64,000 nucleotides of DNA from the NCBI RefSeq assembly GCF_001546115.1, contig NZ_KQ955208.1, forward strand, positions 717,653 through 781,652. Reading direction: 5' to 3'. How positions within the stretch are numbered: position 1 is the first letter of the stretch; every line of letters begins with the position of its first letter. Shown piece by piece: positions 7,976 through 17,553 of the stretch. Both the position numbers and the translations under genes were made by a program. The notes under the pieces were generated by a model. It was not told the DNA's origin. It did not search any database and saw only the letters and a list, made by a program, of their open reading frames with translations. Source of the DNA: Paracoccus aminovorans (lineage in GTDB: Bacteria; Pseudomonadota; Alphaproteobacteria; Rhodobacterales; Rhodobacteraceae).

Positions 7976-9539
7976 ACAGCGAGCCCAGCACGCCGCGCAC
8001 CAGCGCCTGGCCGGTCTTGGTCCCCAGCTGCCGCGCCAGGCTCTTGCCGAAGGTCGTGGCGATGGAATCGCTGGTCGAGGCCCGGCTGCTGCGTTTCGCC
8101 GGCGCCTCGTTGGGGATCTGGATCCGGGGATCATAGCGCCGGCCGCGGCTGTGCGGCTTTTCCATCGTCCACAGGTCGTCGTCGCCCCGGGCCTCCGGCC
8201 GCGCCGCCTGCGCCGCCGCCTGCTCGGCGCGGCTGGCCAGGATCTCGGCCGCCGATTCGCGATTCAGTGCCTTGCCGTATTTCAGCGCCATCGGGCTTGC
8301 CGCGTTCAGCGCCGCGCGCTCGGCATCCGCGATCGGGCCAAGCTGCGACAGCGGCGGGCGGATCAGGGTGCGCTGCGCCACGCCCGGCACGCCCTTGGCC
8401 TCCAGCAGCGAAGTCACCGCCTCGCCGGTGCCGACGGCCTGGATAGCCTCGGCGATGTCGAAATCGGGATTGGCGCGATAGTTCTGCGCGGCGAGCTTCA
8501 GCGCCTTCTGGTCCTTGGCGGTAAAGGCGCGCAGCGCGTGCTGGACGCGGTTGCCAAGCTGGCCCAGCACCGATTCAGGCAGGTCGGCCGGGTTCTGGCT
8601 GATGAACCACAGGCTGACGCCCTTGGACCGGATCAGCCGCGCCACCTGCTCGATCTTGTCGACTAGCGCCGGCGGGGCATCGTCGAACAGAAGATGCGCC
8701 TCGTCGAAGAAGAAGGCGACGCGCGGCTTGTCCGAGTCGCCGACCTCGGGCAACTGTTCGAAAAGCTCGCTCATCAGCCACAGAAGGAAGGTCGCGTAAA
8801 GCCGCGGCGCGTTCACCAGCCGCTCGGCCGACAGGATGTTGATCATCCCCTTGCCCGAGGCATCCAGCCGCATGATGTCGGAAAGCTCCAAGGCCGGCTC
8901 GCCGAACAGCCGGTCGCCGCCCTCGCCTTCCAGCACCAGCAGCGCGCGCTGAATGGCACCGACCGAGGCGGTCGAGACATTGCCGTATTTCAGCGACAGC
9001 TCCTTGGCGTTTTGCCCGACCCAGACCAGCATGGCCTGCAGGTCTTTCATGTCCAGAAGCGCCAGCCCCTCTTCGTCGGCGACGCGGAAGGCGATGTTCA
9101 GCACCCCCTCCTGCGCATCGGTCAGGCCCATCAGCCGCGACAGCAGCAAGGGCCCCATCTCGGCCGGCGTGGTGCGGACCGGGTGGCCGCGCTCGCCCCA
9201 GATGTCCCAGAAGGTGACCGGAAAATCCTCGTATTCCAGCGCCATGCCGATCTGCGCTGCCCGCGCCTGGAAGGGCTCGTTCAGCTTGCCGGCGGGATCG
9301 CCGGGCTTTGCAATACCGGCCAGATCGCCCTTCACATCGGCCATGAACACCGGCACGCCGGCGCGCGAGAACGATTCGGCCAGCACCTGCAGCGTCACCG
9401 TCTTGCCGGTCCCGGTGGCACCGGCGATCAGCCCGTGGCGATTGGCGTATTTCAGCAGCAGGTTCTGCGGCTGGGCATGATCGGCGCCGCCGCCGCCCAG
9501 AAAGACCGTTCCCGCGGCCAGATCGACGATATCTGTCAT
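7962..9539 (-). CDS. HerA-like ATPase (DUF853, YjgR type)
   Basis: A 525-residue P-loop ATPase related to the HerA/FtsK translocases. Walker A is GATGTGKT at 40-47 and Walker B is the hydrophobic strand FFFDEAHLLF. A sensor-like WFISQNPADLPESV follows. ATG 9539 has GAGGAGA upstream; an open frame extends further but without family similarity. Stand-alone YjgR proteins have no settled function. They are distinct from true HerA, which pairs with NurA; no nuclease gene is adjacent. It is presumably a cytoplasmic hexamer. Confidence 0.88.
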   Translation of the reverse strand: MTDIVDLAAGTVFLGGGGADHAQPQNLLLKYANRHGLIAGATGTGKTVTLQVLAESFSRAGVPVFMADVKGDLAGIAKPGDPAGKLNEPFQARAAQIGMALEYEDFPVTFWDIWGERGHPVRTTPAEMGPLLLSRLMGLTDAQEGVLNIAFRVADEEGLALLDMKDLQAMLVWVGQNAKELSLKYGNVSTASVGAIQRALLVLEGEGGDRLFGEPALELSDIMRLDASGKGMINILSAERLVNAPRLYATFLLWLMSELFEQLPEVGDSDKPRVAFFFDEAHLLFDDAPPALVDKIEQVARLIRSKGVSLWFISQNPADLPESVLGQLGNRVQHALRAFTAKDQKALKLAAQNYRANPDFDIAEAIQAVGTGEAVTSLLEAKGVPGVAQRTLIRPPLSQLGPIADAERAALNAASPMALKYGKALNRESAAEILASRAEQAAAQAARPEARGDDDLWTMEKPHSRGRRYDPRIQIPNEAPAKRSSRASTSDSIATTFGKSLARQLGTKTGQALVRGVLGSLFRGK

Positions 9540-9589
9540 ATTTTCTCCTCGGATCGGCAAAAAAACGCGGGCTGCGACAAAAGGACAAT

Positions 9590-9697
9590 ACAACCGTAAG
9601 GATTTTGTGCCAGTCTGTTCCTGTCGGGCCATCGCATCGGCGGCGGGCCGGCTTTCCTCCCTGTTGGACTGCCGCGCCTCTGGCGCGGCTTTTTTTT
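9590..9697 (+). ncRNA. candidate small RNA ending in a strong terminator
   Basis: A textbook plus-strand terminator (9671-9697) stands alone: the nearest plus-strand gene ends 1.7 kb upstream at 7975. Between 9540 and 9670 there is no convincing reading frame. The stretch carries a pyrimidine-rich TTTCCTCCC at 9653-9661 just before the hairpin, complementary to Shine-Dalgarno sequences, as in several alphaproteobacterial regulatory RNAs. The 5' end given here is a guess; promoter elements are not clear. Confidence 0.4.
9671..9697 (+). terminator. rho-independent terminator without an upstream gene
   Basis: GCCGCGCC and GGCGCGGC pair perfectly around the loop TCT and are followed by eight T residues. 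The T run makes it plus-strand specific. The remainder of the gap up to 10021 shows no gene; it must hold the promoter of the IalB-family gene. Confidence 0.85.
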
Positions 9698-10021
9698 GCA
9701 TCGTCCGGTGCCGATCACATCGCGGTCATCACAATGTAACAATCTGTCGAATAGGATAGTTGACGGACCTTCGTTCCGGCTCTAGCTTTCCGAGCAATGA
9801 TGACCGGCCAGTCCGGCAGGGAAGGTAAGCTGGGGATCCGGGGCGGCTGTCTTACGCTTCGGATCCCTCGCCTTTTCGGGCCTCGGCAAAGCCCGGTGCA
9901 GCAGGTTTTCGCCCATATCCCATTGGCACGCAAAGGTGACGCCCCGCGATGCGATCCGCCCTGACAAGGCGCAGCGCGCATGTTAGGAGCAGGGCCGATG
10001 CATGGACCAAAGGAAAGCACC

Positions 10022-10783
10022 ATGGCAAATAGGACGTCCGCGGCATTGATCGCCGCCCTCTTCACCCTGACCGGCAGCGCCGCCAGCGTGATGGCGCAGG
10101 AAGCGGCCACCCCGGCCCAGCCCGCCGCCGAGGCCGCCGCCAGCGAAGCCCCTGCCAGCGAAACGCCCGCCGCCACCACGCCGGCCCCCGCCGCGCCCGC
10201 AACCGAGGCCCCCGCAGCCGAAGCCCCCGCTGCCGACGGCGCACCCAAGGTCGGCCAGCCCTATGCCAAGTCGACGCATGGCGACTGGACCCTGCGCTGC
10301 ATGAAGACCGAGACCGGCAAGGATCCCTGCGAGCTCTACCAGCTGCTCAAGGACCAGAACGATTCGCCGGTGGCCGAGGCCTCGGTGATCCCGATGACCG
10401 GCAATGTGCAGGCCGTCGTCACCTTCGTCGCGCCGCTGGAAACCGACCTGCAGGCCGGCCTGGGCCTGCAAGTCGACGCCGCCAAGGAAGGCCGCTATCC
10501 GTTCATGCTCTGCGCGCAGGTCGGCTGCATCTCGCGCATCGGCCTGGCCGATGCCGAACTCGCCCCGCTGAAAAAGGGCAACAAGGCCACCGTCTCGGTG
10601 CTGCCCTTCGGCGCCCCGAAAGAGCAGATGGTCAAGCTGAACCTGTCGCTGAAAGGCTTCACCGCCGGCATGACCGCGCTGGTCGAGGCGAACAAGGACC
10701 TGGCCGCCGCGCCGGCCACCCCGGCCCCGGCAGCCCCGGCCGCCGCACCCGCCGCTGCCCCGGCCGAGGCGCCCCAGCAGTAA
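10022..10783 (+). CDS. invasion-associated locus B (IalB) family protein
   Basis: A 253-residue exported protein. A signal peptide covers about residues 1-25 (cleavage near ASVMA-Q). A long alanine/proline/glutamate low-complexity linker (about 26-75) leads to the IalB domain with GDWTLRCM and paired cysteines (DPCELYQ, LCAQVGCISRIGL). A second Ala-Pro tail closes the protein. The linkers resemble cell-wall-spanning spacers, so a periplasmic or envelope location is likely. IalB proteins were named for Bartonella erythrocyte invasion; in free-living relatives the role is unknown. ATG 10022 follows AAAGGAAAG. Confidence 0.88.
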   Translation: MANRTSAALIAALFTLTGSAASVMAQEAATPAQPAAEAAASEAPASETPAATTPAPAAPATEAPAAEAPAADGAPKVGQPYAKSTHGDWTLRCMKTETGKDPCELYQLLKDQNDSPVAEASVIPMTGNVQAVVTFVAPLETDLQAGLGLQVDAAKEGRYPFMLCAQVGCISRIGLADAELAPLKKGNKATVSVLPFGAPKEQMVKLNLSLKGFTAGMTALVEANKDLAAAPATPAPAAPAAAPAAAPAEAPQQ

Positions 10784-10805
10784 CGGCGTCCCCGCATGGG
10801 AAATC

Positions 10806-10829
10806 GGGCCGGGGAAACCCGGCCCTTTT
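10806..10829 (+). terminator. terminator of the IalB-family gene
   Basis: GGGCCGGG, loop GAAA, CCCGGCCC and a short T run lie 22 bases after the stop codon. Confidence 0.8.
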
Positions 10830-10856
10830 CATGGCCGCCCGCGCGGCGGCCTGGCC

Positions 10857-10877
10857 TTCACCGTTTCACAAATACTC
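10857..10877 (+). repeat. short dispersed repeat, TTCACCGTTT...AAATACTC type
   Basis: Nearly the same sequence occurs at 41515-41535. Both copies lie in intergenic gaps with GC-rich flanks, and both resemble parts of the longer REP-like units elsewhere in the window. Confidence 0.5.
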
Positions 10878-10914
10878 ACGCGGCCCGCGCCACCACCCCG
10901 GCGGCCGGCACGGC

Positions 10915-10940
10915 AAAGGGGCGCCCGCCAAGGCGCCCCC
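10915..10940 (-). terminator. probable terminator of the Deg protease gene
   Basis: On the minus strand a GGGGGCGCC / GGCGCCCC stem is followed by TTTG. The T run is short, so efficiency is uncertain. Confidence 0.5.
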
Positions 10941-10960
10941 GAAAGAAGCGTGGCCCCGGA

Positions 10961-12499
10961 TCACTCGACCGGCAGGGCGACGAAGCGCGGCTCGCCGGCG
11001 CGGCGCACCATGACCAGGATCGACTTGCGCCCGGCCTCGCGCGCCTCTTTCACCCGCCCCTCCAGGTCGGCGAGCGAGGTCACCGGCTGCTGGCCGGCCT
11101 CGGTGATGACATCGCCGGCGGTCAGGCCCTTGTCGGCGGCGGCGCCGGTCGGATCGACCGATTGCACCACCAGCCCCTGCATGTCGCGCGACACGCCCAG
11201 CTCGGCCGCGATCTCGGGCGTCAGCGGCGCCAGCGTCATGCCCATCAGGTCGCTCGCGGTTTCCTTGGCGCTGTCCACCTTGCCCGAACCCGAACCCTCG
11301 GCCAGTTCGCGCCGCCCCAGCGTCACCTTCAGCTCGACCGGCTTGCCCTCGCGCTGCACGGTCACGTCCACCGCCTTGCCGACCGGCGCATCGGCCACGC
11401 GGCGCACCAGGTCGCGCGGGTCCTTGACCTCGCCGCCGGCGAAGCTGGTGATCACGTCGCCCGCCTTCATCCCGGCATCGGCGGCGGGCCCCGAGGGCAC
11501 GTCCGTGACCATGGCGCCGCTCGCTTCGGCCAGGCCCAGCGAATCGGCGATGTCCTGCGTCACCGGCTGGATCTTCACCCCCAGCCAGCCGCGCCGGGTC
11601 TCGCCGAATTCCTCGAGCTGCTCGACCACCTTCGAGACCACGTTCGAGGCCATCGAGAAACCGATGCCGATCGAGCCGCCGTTGGGCGACAGGATCGCGG
11701 TGTTCACCCCGATCACCTCGCCGTCCATGTTGAACAGGGGCCCGCCCGAGTTGCCGCGGTTGATCGCCGCGTCGGTCTGGATGAAATCGTCATAGCTGCC
11801 CGACAGCGCGCGGTTCCGGGCCGAGATGATCCCGGTCGAGGCCGAGAAGCCCTGCCCCAGCGGGTTGCCCAGCGCCAGCACCCAGTCGCCCACGCGCCCC
11901 TTGTCGCTGTCGCCGAACTTGACGAAGGGCAAGGGGTCCTTGCTTTCGACTTTCAGCACGGCAATGTCGGTCTTGTCGTCGCGGCCCACCACCTTCGCCG
12001 GCAGCGTCTTGCCCGAGAAGAACTCGACCTCGATCTCGTCGGCGCCTTCGATCACATGGTTGTTGGTGACGATCAGCCCCTCGGGCGAGACCACGAAGCC
12101 CGAGCCGAGCGCGTTCGAGCGCTGCTGCTCCATCGGCCCGCCGCCGAACGGATTGCCGCCCTCGCCCTGCGGAAAGCCCGGGAAGCCGAATTCGCGGAAC
12201 AGGTCGCTGAACGGGCTGCCCTCGGGCAGTTGCGGACCGCGCACCAGCGGCGTCGAGACGGTCGAGGTCGTGGTGATGTTCACCACCGCCGGGCTGACCT
12301 GCTCGACCAGGTCGGCAAAGCTCTCCGGCATGACGTTTTCCTTGCGCGCCTTGCTTTCGGGGGCGGCAAGCGGCTGGTTGTCATTGGCGGCGGCCTGCGG
12401 CGACTGGGCGGCGGGCGCCTGGGCCAGTGCCGGCGACAGCGCCAGCAGCAACGCCAGCCCCGAGCCGGTCAGAAGAGGACGAAAAGAGGGTCTGTTCAT
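10961..12499 (-). CDS. degP: Do/DegP-type periplasmic serine protease
   Basis: HtrA-family protease that degrades or refolds misfolded envelope proteins. The 512-residue product starts at ATG 12499 with GAAGGAGA upstream. Signal peptide 1-27 (SPALAQA). Catalytic triad: H148 (NNHVIEG), D178 (TDIAVLK), S251 (GNSGGPLF). The Q-linker/LA-loop region (about 85-128) is glycine/proline rich. Two PDZ domains follow, the first around 280-370 and the second at the C-terminus. Domain order matches DegP/DegQ/MucD; the exact subtype cannot be settled from sequence alone. Confidence 0.95.
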   Translation of the reverse strand: MNRPSFRPLLTGSGLALLLALSPALAQAPAAQSPQAAANDNQPLAAPESKARKENVMPESFADLVEQVSPAVVNITTTSTVSTPLVRGPQLPEGSPFSDLFREFGFPGFPQGEGGNPFGGGPMEQQRSNALGSGFVVSPEGLIVTNNHVIEGADEIEVEFFSGKTLPAKVVGRDDKTDIAVLKVESKDPLPFVKFGDSDKGRVGDWVLALGNPLGQGFSASTGIISARNRALSGSYDDFIQTDAAINRGNSGGPLFNMDGEVIGVNTAILSPNGGSIGIGFSMASNVVSKVVEQLEEFGETRRGWLGVKIQPVTQDIADSLGLAEASGAMVTDVPSGPAADAGMKAGDVITSFAGGEVKDPRDLVRRVADAPVGKAVDVTVQREGKPVELKVTLGRRELAEGSGSGKVDSAKETASDLMGMTLAPLTPEIAAELGVSRDMQGLVVQSVDPTGAAADKGLTAGDVITEAGQQPVTSLADLEGRVKEAREAGRKSILVMVRRAGEPRFVALPVE

Positions 12500-12656
12500 C
12501 TGGATGGTCTCCTTCCATGCCGGGGCCGCGCGAACCGGTCCCATGGCAATCTGCTCATGTTCAAGGGGATTTTCGGTCCCGTTGCAAATGAACCACGCTC
12601 GCAAAGGATGAACTGATCGTGACTTGCAGGCAATGCCGGGTTCAAGCCGCCACGGC

Positions 12657-12698
12657 AAAAAGGTTCCGCTACCGGGGGTTTGCCCGGGCCACGGAACC
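12657..12698 (-). terminator. terminator of the nrdJ operon
   Basis: On the minus strand GGTTCCG and CGGAACC close a long hairpin with an inner GC-rich stem, then TTTTT. It lies 16 bases past the stop of the small downstream gene. Confidence 0.8.
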
Positions 12699-12713
12699 CC
12701 TGCCCTGACGGTT

Positions 12714-12965
12714 TCAGTTCAGCTGCGCCGCCTCGCCCGCGCAAAGCAGCGTGACCAGCGTGCTCGCGCCGCGCATCTCGATGCCGGCGACATCGACGGG
12801 CCGGCGGTTCAGCGCCCCGCCCAGGATCTCGATCGAGCCGGTGCCGTGAAAGGTCGCGTCCAGCAGACGCAGCACCGCCTCGCCGCGCAGCTCGGCCTCG
12901 ATGCCGCCCGGGACCGCCTGCACCCGCTCGGGCGTGATGCGGCGCGCGCCGACCAGAAGCTCCAT
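12714..12965 (-). CDS. small unknown protein downstream of nrdJ
   Basis: An 83-residue soluble protein that I do not recognise. ATG 12965 has GGAGG five bases upstream; an earlier ATG at 12977 overlaps the nrdJ stop as TGATG and would add four residues. Either way translation is coupled to nrdJ. The product has no cysteine-rich motif, signal or membrane segment; visible features are an RRITPERVQAVPGGIEAELRG stretch (near the N-terminus) and one cysteine close to the C-terminus. Co-transcription suggests a role linked to the reductase, but this is inference. Confidence 0.7.
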   Translation of the reverse strand: MELLVGARRITPERVQAVPGGIEAELRGEAVLRLLDATFHGTGSIEILGGALNRRPVDVAGIEMRGASTLVTLLCAGEAAQLN

Positions 12966-12976
12966 CCCCGCCTCCA

Positions 12977-15900
12977 TCAGCTGCACCCGCTGGTGCCGCC
13001 GCAGGTGTTGCATTTCATGCAGGTGCCGTTGCGGACCAGCGTGTAATTGCCGCATTCGCCGCAGGGATCGCCCTCATAGCCCTGCATGCGCGCCTTGGCC
13101 CGCGCATCCATCGCCACCGGATCGGCCGAGGCCACCGCCAGCGTCGAAACCTGCGATTGCAGCACCAGCAAGTCCTGCGGCAGCCGCTTCCGCAGATAGC
13201 CGGTCGAGCTGATCTGCTTCAGCATCTCCAGCGAGCGCGAGGCCTTCTCGCCCACCGGCGCGACATTCGGCTGGCCCTCGGCCTCGCCGCCGCCCATGTC
13301 GTCGAAGCGCGCGCCCTGCGGCTGGACATGCGCGAGGTCCGTGCGATCCAGATAGCTGACCGCCAATTCGCGGAAGACATAGTCCAGGATCGAGGTCGCG
13401 TTCTTGATGCTGTCATTGCCCTGCACCATGCCCGCCGGCTCGAAGCGGGTGAAGGTGAAGGCGTCGACGAATTCCTCCAGCGGCACGCCGTATTGCAGGC
13501 CGACCGACACGGCGATGGCGAAATTGTTCATCATCGCCCGGAAGCCCGCGCCTTCCTTGTGCATGTCGATGAAGATCTCGCCCAAGGACCCGTCGTCATA
13601 TTCGCCGGTGCGCAGATAGACCTTGTGGCCGCCGATCACCGCCTTCTGGGTATAGCCCTTGCGGCGATGCGGCAGCTTCTCGCGGTTGCTGCGCACGGCC
13701 TCCTTGACGATGATCTTCTCGACGATCTTCTCGGCGATCACCGTGGCCTTTTCCTGCACATTGCCCGAGGCGAGGATCTCTTCGGCCTCCTCGTCGTCCT
13801 CGACCAGGGCCGAGGCCAGCGGCTGCGACAGTTTCGAGCCGTCGCGGTACAGCGCATTGGCCTTGACGCCCAGCGACCAGCTCAGCTCATAGGCGGCCAG
13901 CGCATCGGCGATGCTGGCGCTGTTCGGCATGTTGATGGTCTTGGAAATCGCGCCCGAGATGAAGCTCTGCGCCGCCGCCATCATGCGGATATGGCTTTCG
14001 ACCGACAGGGTGCGGCTGCCCTTCTTGCCGCAGGCATTGGCGCAGTCGAAGACCGGGTAATGTTCGGGGCGCAGATGCGGCGCGCCCTCCAGGGTCATGG
14101 TGCCGCAGACATGGTCGTTCGCGGCCTCGATCTGCGCGCGGGTAAAGCCCAGGTGCCGCAGCAGGTCGAAACCCGGATCGGCCAGTTTCGCGGCCGGGAT
14201 GCCCAGCGTGTCGCGGCAGAAATCCTCGCCCAGGGTCCACTGGTTGAAGACGAAGCGGATGTCGAAGGCCGCCGCCAGCGCCGCCTCGATCTTTTCCAGC
14301 TCGCGCGGGCCGAAGCCATGGCCGACCAGGCTGGTGTGGTTGATGCCGGGGCAATTCCCGAGGCTGGCGTGGCCGACGGCATAGGCCACGATCTCCTCGA
14401 TCTGTGCCGGGCCGTAGCCCAGCGCCTCCAGCGCCGCCGGGACCGAGCGGTTGATGATCTTGAAATAGCCGCCGCCGGCCAGTTTCTTGAACTTCACTAG
14501 GGCGAAATCCGGCTCGATGCCGGTGGTGTCGCAATCCATCACCAGCCCGATGGTGCCGGTCGGCGCGATCACCGTGGCCTGGGCATTGCGATAGCCGTGC
14601 TCCTCGCCCAGGGTCAGCGCCTCGTCCCAGGCGCCCTGCGCCAGCGCCACCAGCCGCGGGTCGGGGCAGTTCGCGGCGTCCAGCTCGACCGGGCGGACGT
14701 TCAGCCCGTGATAGGCGCCGGTGCCATGGGCGGCGGCGCGGTGGTTGCGGATCACCCGCAGCATGTGCGAGGCATTCTTCTTGTAGCCCGGGAACGGCCC
14801 CAGCTCGCCCGCCATCTCGGCCGAGGTGGCATAGGCGACACCGGTCATCAGCGCGGTCAGCGCGCCGCACAGCGCCCGGCCCTCGGTCGAATCGTAGCCC
14901 AGGCCCATGGTCATCAAGAGCCCGCCGATATTGGCATAGCCCAGGCCCAGCGTGCGGAAGTCATAGCTGCGCTGCGCGATCTCGCGCGAGGGGAACTGCG
15001 CCATCAGCACCGAGATCTCCAGCGTCAGCGTCCAGAGCCGCGTGGCATGGATATAGCCCTCGGCATCGAAGCCCTGCCCGTTCCAGAAGGTCAGCAGGTT
15101 CATCGAGGCCAGGTTGCAGGCGGTGTCGTCCAGGAACATGTATTCGCTGCACGGATTGCTGGCCCGGATCGGCCCATGCTCGGGGCAGGTGTGCCAGGCG
15201 TTGATCGTGTCGTGGAACTGGATGCCCGGATCGGCGCAGGCCCAGGCGGCATGGCCGATCTGGCTCCACAGCTCGCGCGCCGAGACGGTCTTGGCCACCT
15301 TGCCGTCGGTGCGGCGCACCAGCTCCCAGGGCTGGTCCTCGCGGACCGCGCGCAGGAAGGCATCCGTCACCCGCACCGAGTTGTTGGAATTCTGCCCGGA
15401 AACCGAGGCATAGGCTTCGGAATCCCAATCGGTATCGTAGCTGGGGAATTCAATCGAATCAAAGCCCTGGCGGGCATATTGCAGAACCCGGTTCACATAG
15501 GTTTCCGGGATCATGCTGCGTTTCGCGCTGCGTATCGCCGATTTCAACGCCGCGTTCCGGGCGGGGTCAGTGGCATGCTCGACGCTGCCGTCCCAGCCGC
15601 GGATCGCGGCGAAGATCTCGTTCAGCTTCCGTTCGTGCATCTTGGACCCGGCCACCAGGGCGGCGACCTTCTGTTCCTCGATGACCTTCCAGTTGATGAA
15701 CTGCTCGATGTCGGGGTGATCCATGTCGCAGATCACCATCTTTGCGGCGCGTCGGGTCGTCCCGCCCGATTTGATCGCCCCCGCTGCGCGGTCTCCGATC
15801 TTCAGGAAGCCCATGAGCCCCGAAGACTTGCCGCCGCCCGACAGTTTCTCGCCCTCCCCTCGAAGGGACGAAAAATTGGTGCCCGTGCCCGAGCCGTATT

Positions 15901-16576
15901 TGAAAAGCCGCGCCTCGCGGACCCACAGGTCCATGATGCCGCCGTCGTTCACCAGGTCGTCGCTGACCGACTGGATGAAGCAGGCATGCGGCTGCGGATG
16001 CTCATAGGCGCTGTCGGACTTGACCAGCGCGCCGGTCTTGAAATCGACGTAGAAATGCCCCTGCGACGGGCCGTCGATGCCATAGGCCCAATGCAGCCCG
16101 GTGTTGAACCATTGCGGCGAATTCGGCGCCGCCATCTGCGCCGCCAGCATGAAGCGCATCTCGTCGTAATAGGCGCGGGCGTCTTCTTCGTTGGAAAAAT
16201 ACCCGCCCTTCCAGCCCCAATAGGCCCAGGCGCCGGCCAGCCGGTCGAAGACCTGGCAAGCCGAGGTCTCGCCCAGGCTGCGCTGGTCCTCGCGCAGCTC
16301 CGCCAGCGCCGCCTCGTCGGGGACCGAGCGCCAGAGGAATTCCGGCACGCCCTTTTCCTTGACCCGCTTCAGCCGCGCCGGCACCCCGGCCTTGCGGAAA
16401 TATTTCTGCGCGATCACGTCCGAGGCGACCTGGCTCCAGCCCTGCGGCACCTCGACGGATTCATTGCGGAACACGATGCGCCCATCCGGATCGCGGATCT
16501 CGCTCAGGGTTTTCGCAAATTCCATCCCGCCATAGGCGCCGCCCTCGGCCGTGGTGAAACGCCGCTCGATCCGCAT
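12977..16576 (-). CDS. nrdJ: adenosylcobalamin-dependent (class II) ribonucleoside-diphosphate reductase
   Basis: Converts ribonucleotides to deoxyribonucleotides using adenosylcobalamin to generate the thiyl radical. It has 1199 residues, the long alphaproteobacterial NrdJ form. Visible: an N-terminal NSPQWFNTG segment, [12 protein letters not shown], the finger-loop [11 protein letters not shown] with ACNLASMNL, and the barrel segment [18 protein letters not shown]. The C-terminal zinc-ribbon-like tail ([13 protein letters not shown], then CMKCNTCGG) holds the redox cysteines. Start ATG 16576 ([13 protein letters not shown]) has GAGGGG nine bases upstream; two earlier ATGs are less likely. 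A tandem NrdR-type operator precedes the gene. No cobalamin riboswitch was found. Confidence 0.96.
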   Translation of the reverse strand: MRIERRFTTAEGGAYGGMEFAKTLSEIRDPDGRIVFRNESVEVPQGWSQVASDVIAQKYFRKAGVPARLKRVKEKGVPEFLWRSVPDEAALAELREDQRSLGETSACQVFDRLAGAWAYWGWKGGYFSNEEDARAYYDEMRFMLAAQMAAPNSPQWFNTGLHWAYGIDGPSQGHFYVDFKTGALVKSDSAYEHPQPHACFIQSVSDDLVNDGGIMDLWVREARLFKYGSGTGTNFSSLRGEGEKLSGGGKSSGLMGFLKIGDRAAGAIKSGGTTRRAAKMVICDMDHPDIEQFINWKVIEEQKVAALVAGSKMHERKLNEIFAAIRGWDGSVEHATDPARNAALKSAIRSAKRSMIPETYVNRVLQYARQGFDSIEFPSYDTDWDSEAYASVSGQNSNNSVRVTDAFLRAVREDQPWELVRRTDGKVAKTVSARELWSQIGHAAWACADPGIQFHDTINAWHTCPEHGPIRASNPCSEYMFLDDTACNLASMNLLTFWNGQGFDAEGYIHATRLWTLTLEISVLMAQFPSREIAQRSYDFRTLGLGYANIGGLLMTMGLGYDSTEGRALCGALTALMTGVAYATSAEMAGELGPFPGYKKNASHMLRVIRNHRAAAHGTGAYHGLNVRPVELDAANCPDPRLVALAQGAWDEALTLGEEHGYRNAQATVIAPTGTIGLVMDCDTTGIEPDFALVKFKKLAGGGYFKIINRSVPAALEALGYGPAQIEEIVAYAVGHASLGNCPGINHTSLVGHGFGPRELEKIEAALAAAFDIRFVFNQWTLGEDFCRDTLGIPAAKLADPGFDLLRHLGFTRAQIEAANDHVCGTMTLEGAPHLRPEHYPVFDCANACGKKGSRTLSVESHIRMMAAAQSFISGAISKTINMPNSASIADALAAYELSWSLGVKANALYRDGSKLSQPLASALVEDDEEAEEILASGNVQEKATVIAEKIVEKIIVKEAVRSNREKLPHRRKGYTQKAVIGGHKVYLRTGEYDDGSLGEIFIDMHKEGAGFRAMMNNFAIAVSVGLQYGVPLEEFVDAFTFTRFEPAGMVQGNDSIKNATSILDYVFRELAVSYLDRTDLAHVQPQGARFDDMGGGEAEGQPNVAPVGEKASRSLEMLKQISSTGYLRKRLPQDLLVLQSQVSTLAVASADPVAMDARAKARMQGYEGDPCGECGNYTLVRNGTCMKCNTCGGTSGCS

Positions 16577-16702
16577 GCCCGTCATCCCCTCATTGCCCCG
16601 CACCACCGCCCAGACGCCAGCGTCGCCCGCACCCGCAGGTGCGGCCCGACCTGCCCGGCAGGCGGCATCGGTAGCCATTCATTGAACTCTCGCCCGCGCC
16701 CA

Positions 16703-16747
16703 CCAAGACCAGATCTGGGGCAGATGACCACAAGATCTGGTAGTGTC
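16703..16747 (-). promoter_or_regulatory. tandem NrdR-box-like operator of nrdJ
   Basis: Two partly palindromic motifs share the AGATCT core (16711-16716 and 16733-16738). On the minus strand they read CTACCAGATCTTGTGG and CCCAGATCTGGTCTTGG. Their centres are 22 bp apart, about two helical turns, as expected for NrdR, which binds pairs of boxes in phase. They lie 130-170 bp before the nrdJ start. nrdR is present in this window at 62596-63060. Binding is inference from spacing, position and resemblance. Confidence 0.55.
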
Positions 16748-16937
16748 GTCGGCATGGGCTACAAATTGGCGCGAGCCCTCGCGCATTTCAATCAATTTTT
16801 TCGCTTTACAGCCCGGCCGCGACATCCTGTCAGCCGCGGCGCAGATTCGCCATCAATGCGTTGTTAACAACTGGGCTTTTGTGCCCCGCCGCGAAAAGCC
16901 GAATGTTCAGGCCGGGTTCGGCGCCGCCGTTCAGGTG

Positions 16938-16946
16938 TTTTCCACA
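16938..16946 (+). promoter_or_regulatory. DnaA-box-like nonamer
   Basis: TTTTCCACA differs from the consensus TTATCCACA at one base. It lies between nrdJ and the cyclo-ligase gene. Ribonucleotide reductase genes are DnaA-controlled in some bacteria; a single imperfect box is only suggestive. Between 16577 and 16995 there is otherwise only the NrdR-type operator. Confidence 0.25.
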
Positions 16947-16995
16947 GGCTTGTCCCCATGAAACTCGCGCCGGGGTTGCAGCTTCGTTCCGGCCT

Positions 16996-17553
16996 TCACG
17001 CCAGAGGATTTTTTCGCTCCGGCAGGATCAGGTCGCGGTCGGTGACGATCATGTCCAGCGGCTGGTCGGTCGGCTCGCAGGGAATCGCCCGAATCTCCTG
17101 CACCGCATAGGCCAGGCCGATGGCGACGGTCGGGCCTTCGGCGCGCAGCATCTCCAGCGTGCGGTCGTAGAAGCCGCCGCCATAGCCCAGCCGGTTGCCG
17201 GCACGGTCGAAGCCCGCCAGCGGCACGATCAGCACCTGAGGGCGCAGTTCCGGCGAATCGGCCGGCGGATGGCTGGTGCCGAAACCGCCGGGCTCGAGCC
17301 GGCCGTCATAGGCGCGAAACACCAGCGGCCGGGCCCGGCCGGGGACCACCGGCAGGCAGACCGGGCCGTCATGCGCCGCCATGGCCGGGCGCGGATCGGC
17401 CTCGTCCCGCATCGGCCAATAGCCGGCCAGCACCTTGCCGGCATGCGGCGCCAGCACGGCGATCAGCCGCTCGGCCATGGCGGCATCGTCGCCGCCCGCG
17501 GCGCGCGCCGCCAAGGCCTGCACGCGAAGTGCGGATTTCAGATCAGTATCCAT
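16996..17553 (-). CDS. 5-formyltetrahydrofolate cyclo-ligase
   Basis: ATP-dependent conversion of 5-formyl-THF to 5,10-methenyl-THF, keeping the one-carbon pool free of the 5-formyl inhibitor. The 185-residue protein shows the family signature GNRLGYGGGFYDRTL and the end segment PCEPTDQPLDMIVTDR. Start ATG 17553 (MDTDLKSALRVQ) overlaps the mgtE 3' end by 16 bp, which implies translational coupling to the transporter gene. Confidence 0.92.
   Translation of the reverse strand: MDTDLKSALRVQALAARAAGGDDAAMAERLIAVLAPHAGKVLAGYWPMRDEADPRPAMAAHDGPVCLPVVPGRARPLVFRAYDGRLEPGGFGTSHPPADSPELRPQVLIVPLAGFDRAGNRLGYGGGFYDRTLEMLRAEGPTVAIGLAYAVQEIRAIPCEPTDQPLDMIVTDRDLILPERKNPLA

Noticed and set aside
16577..16995. 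Cobalamin riboswitch upstream of nrdJ
   Set aside because: A B12-dependent enzyme makes this plausible, but no B12-box-like core was found; only the NrdR-like repeats are visible.
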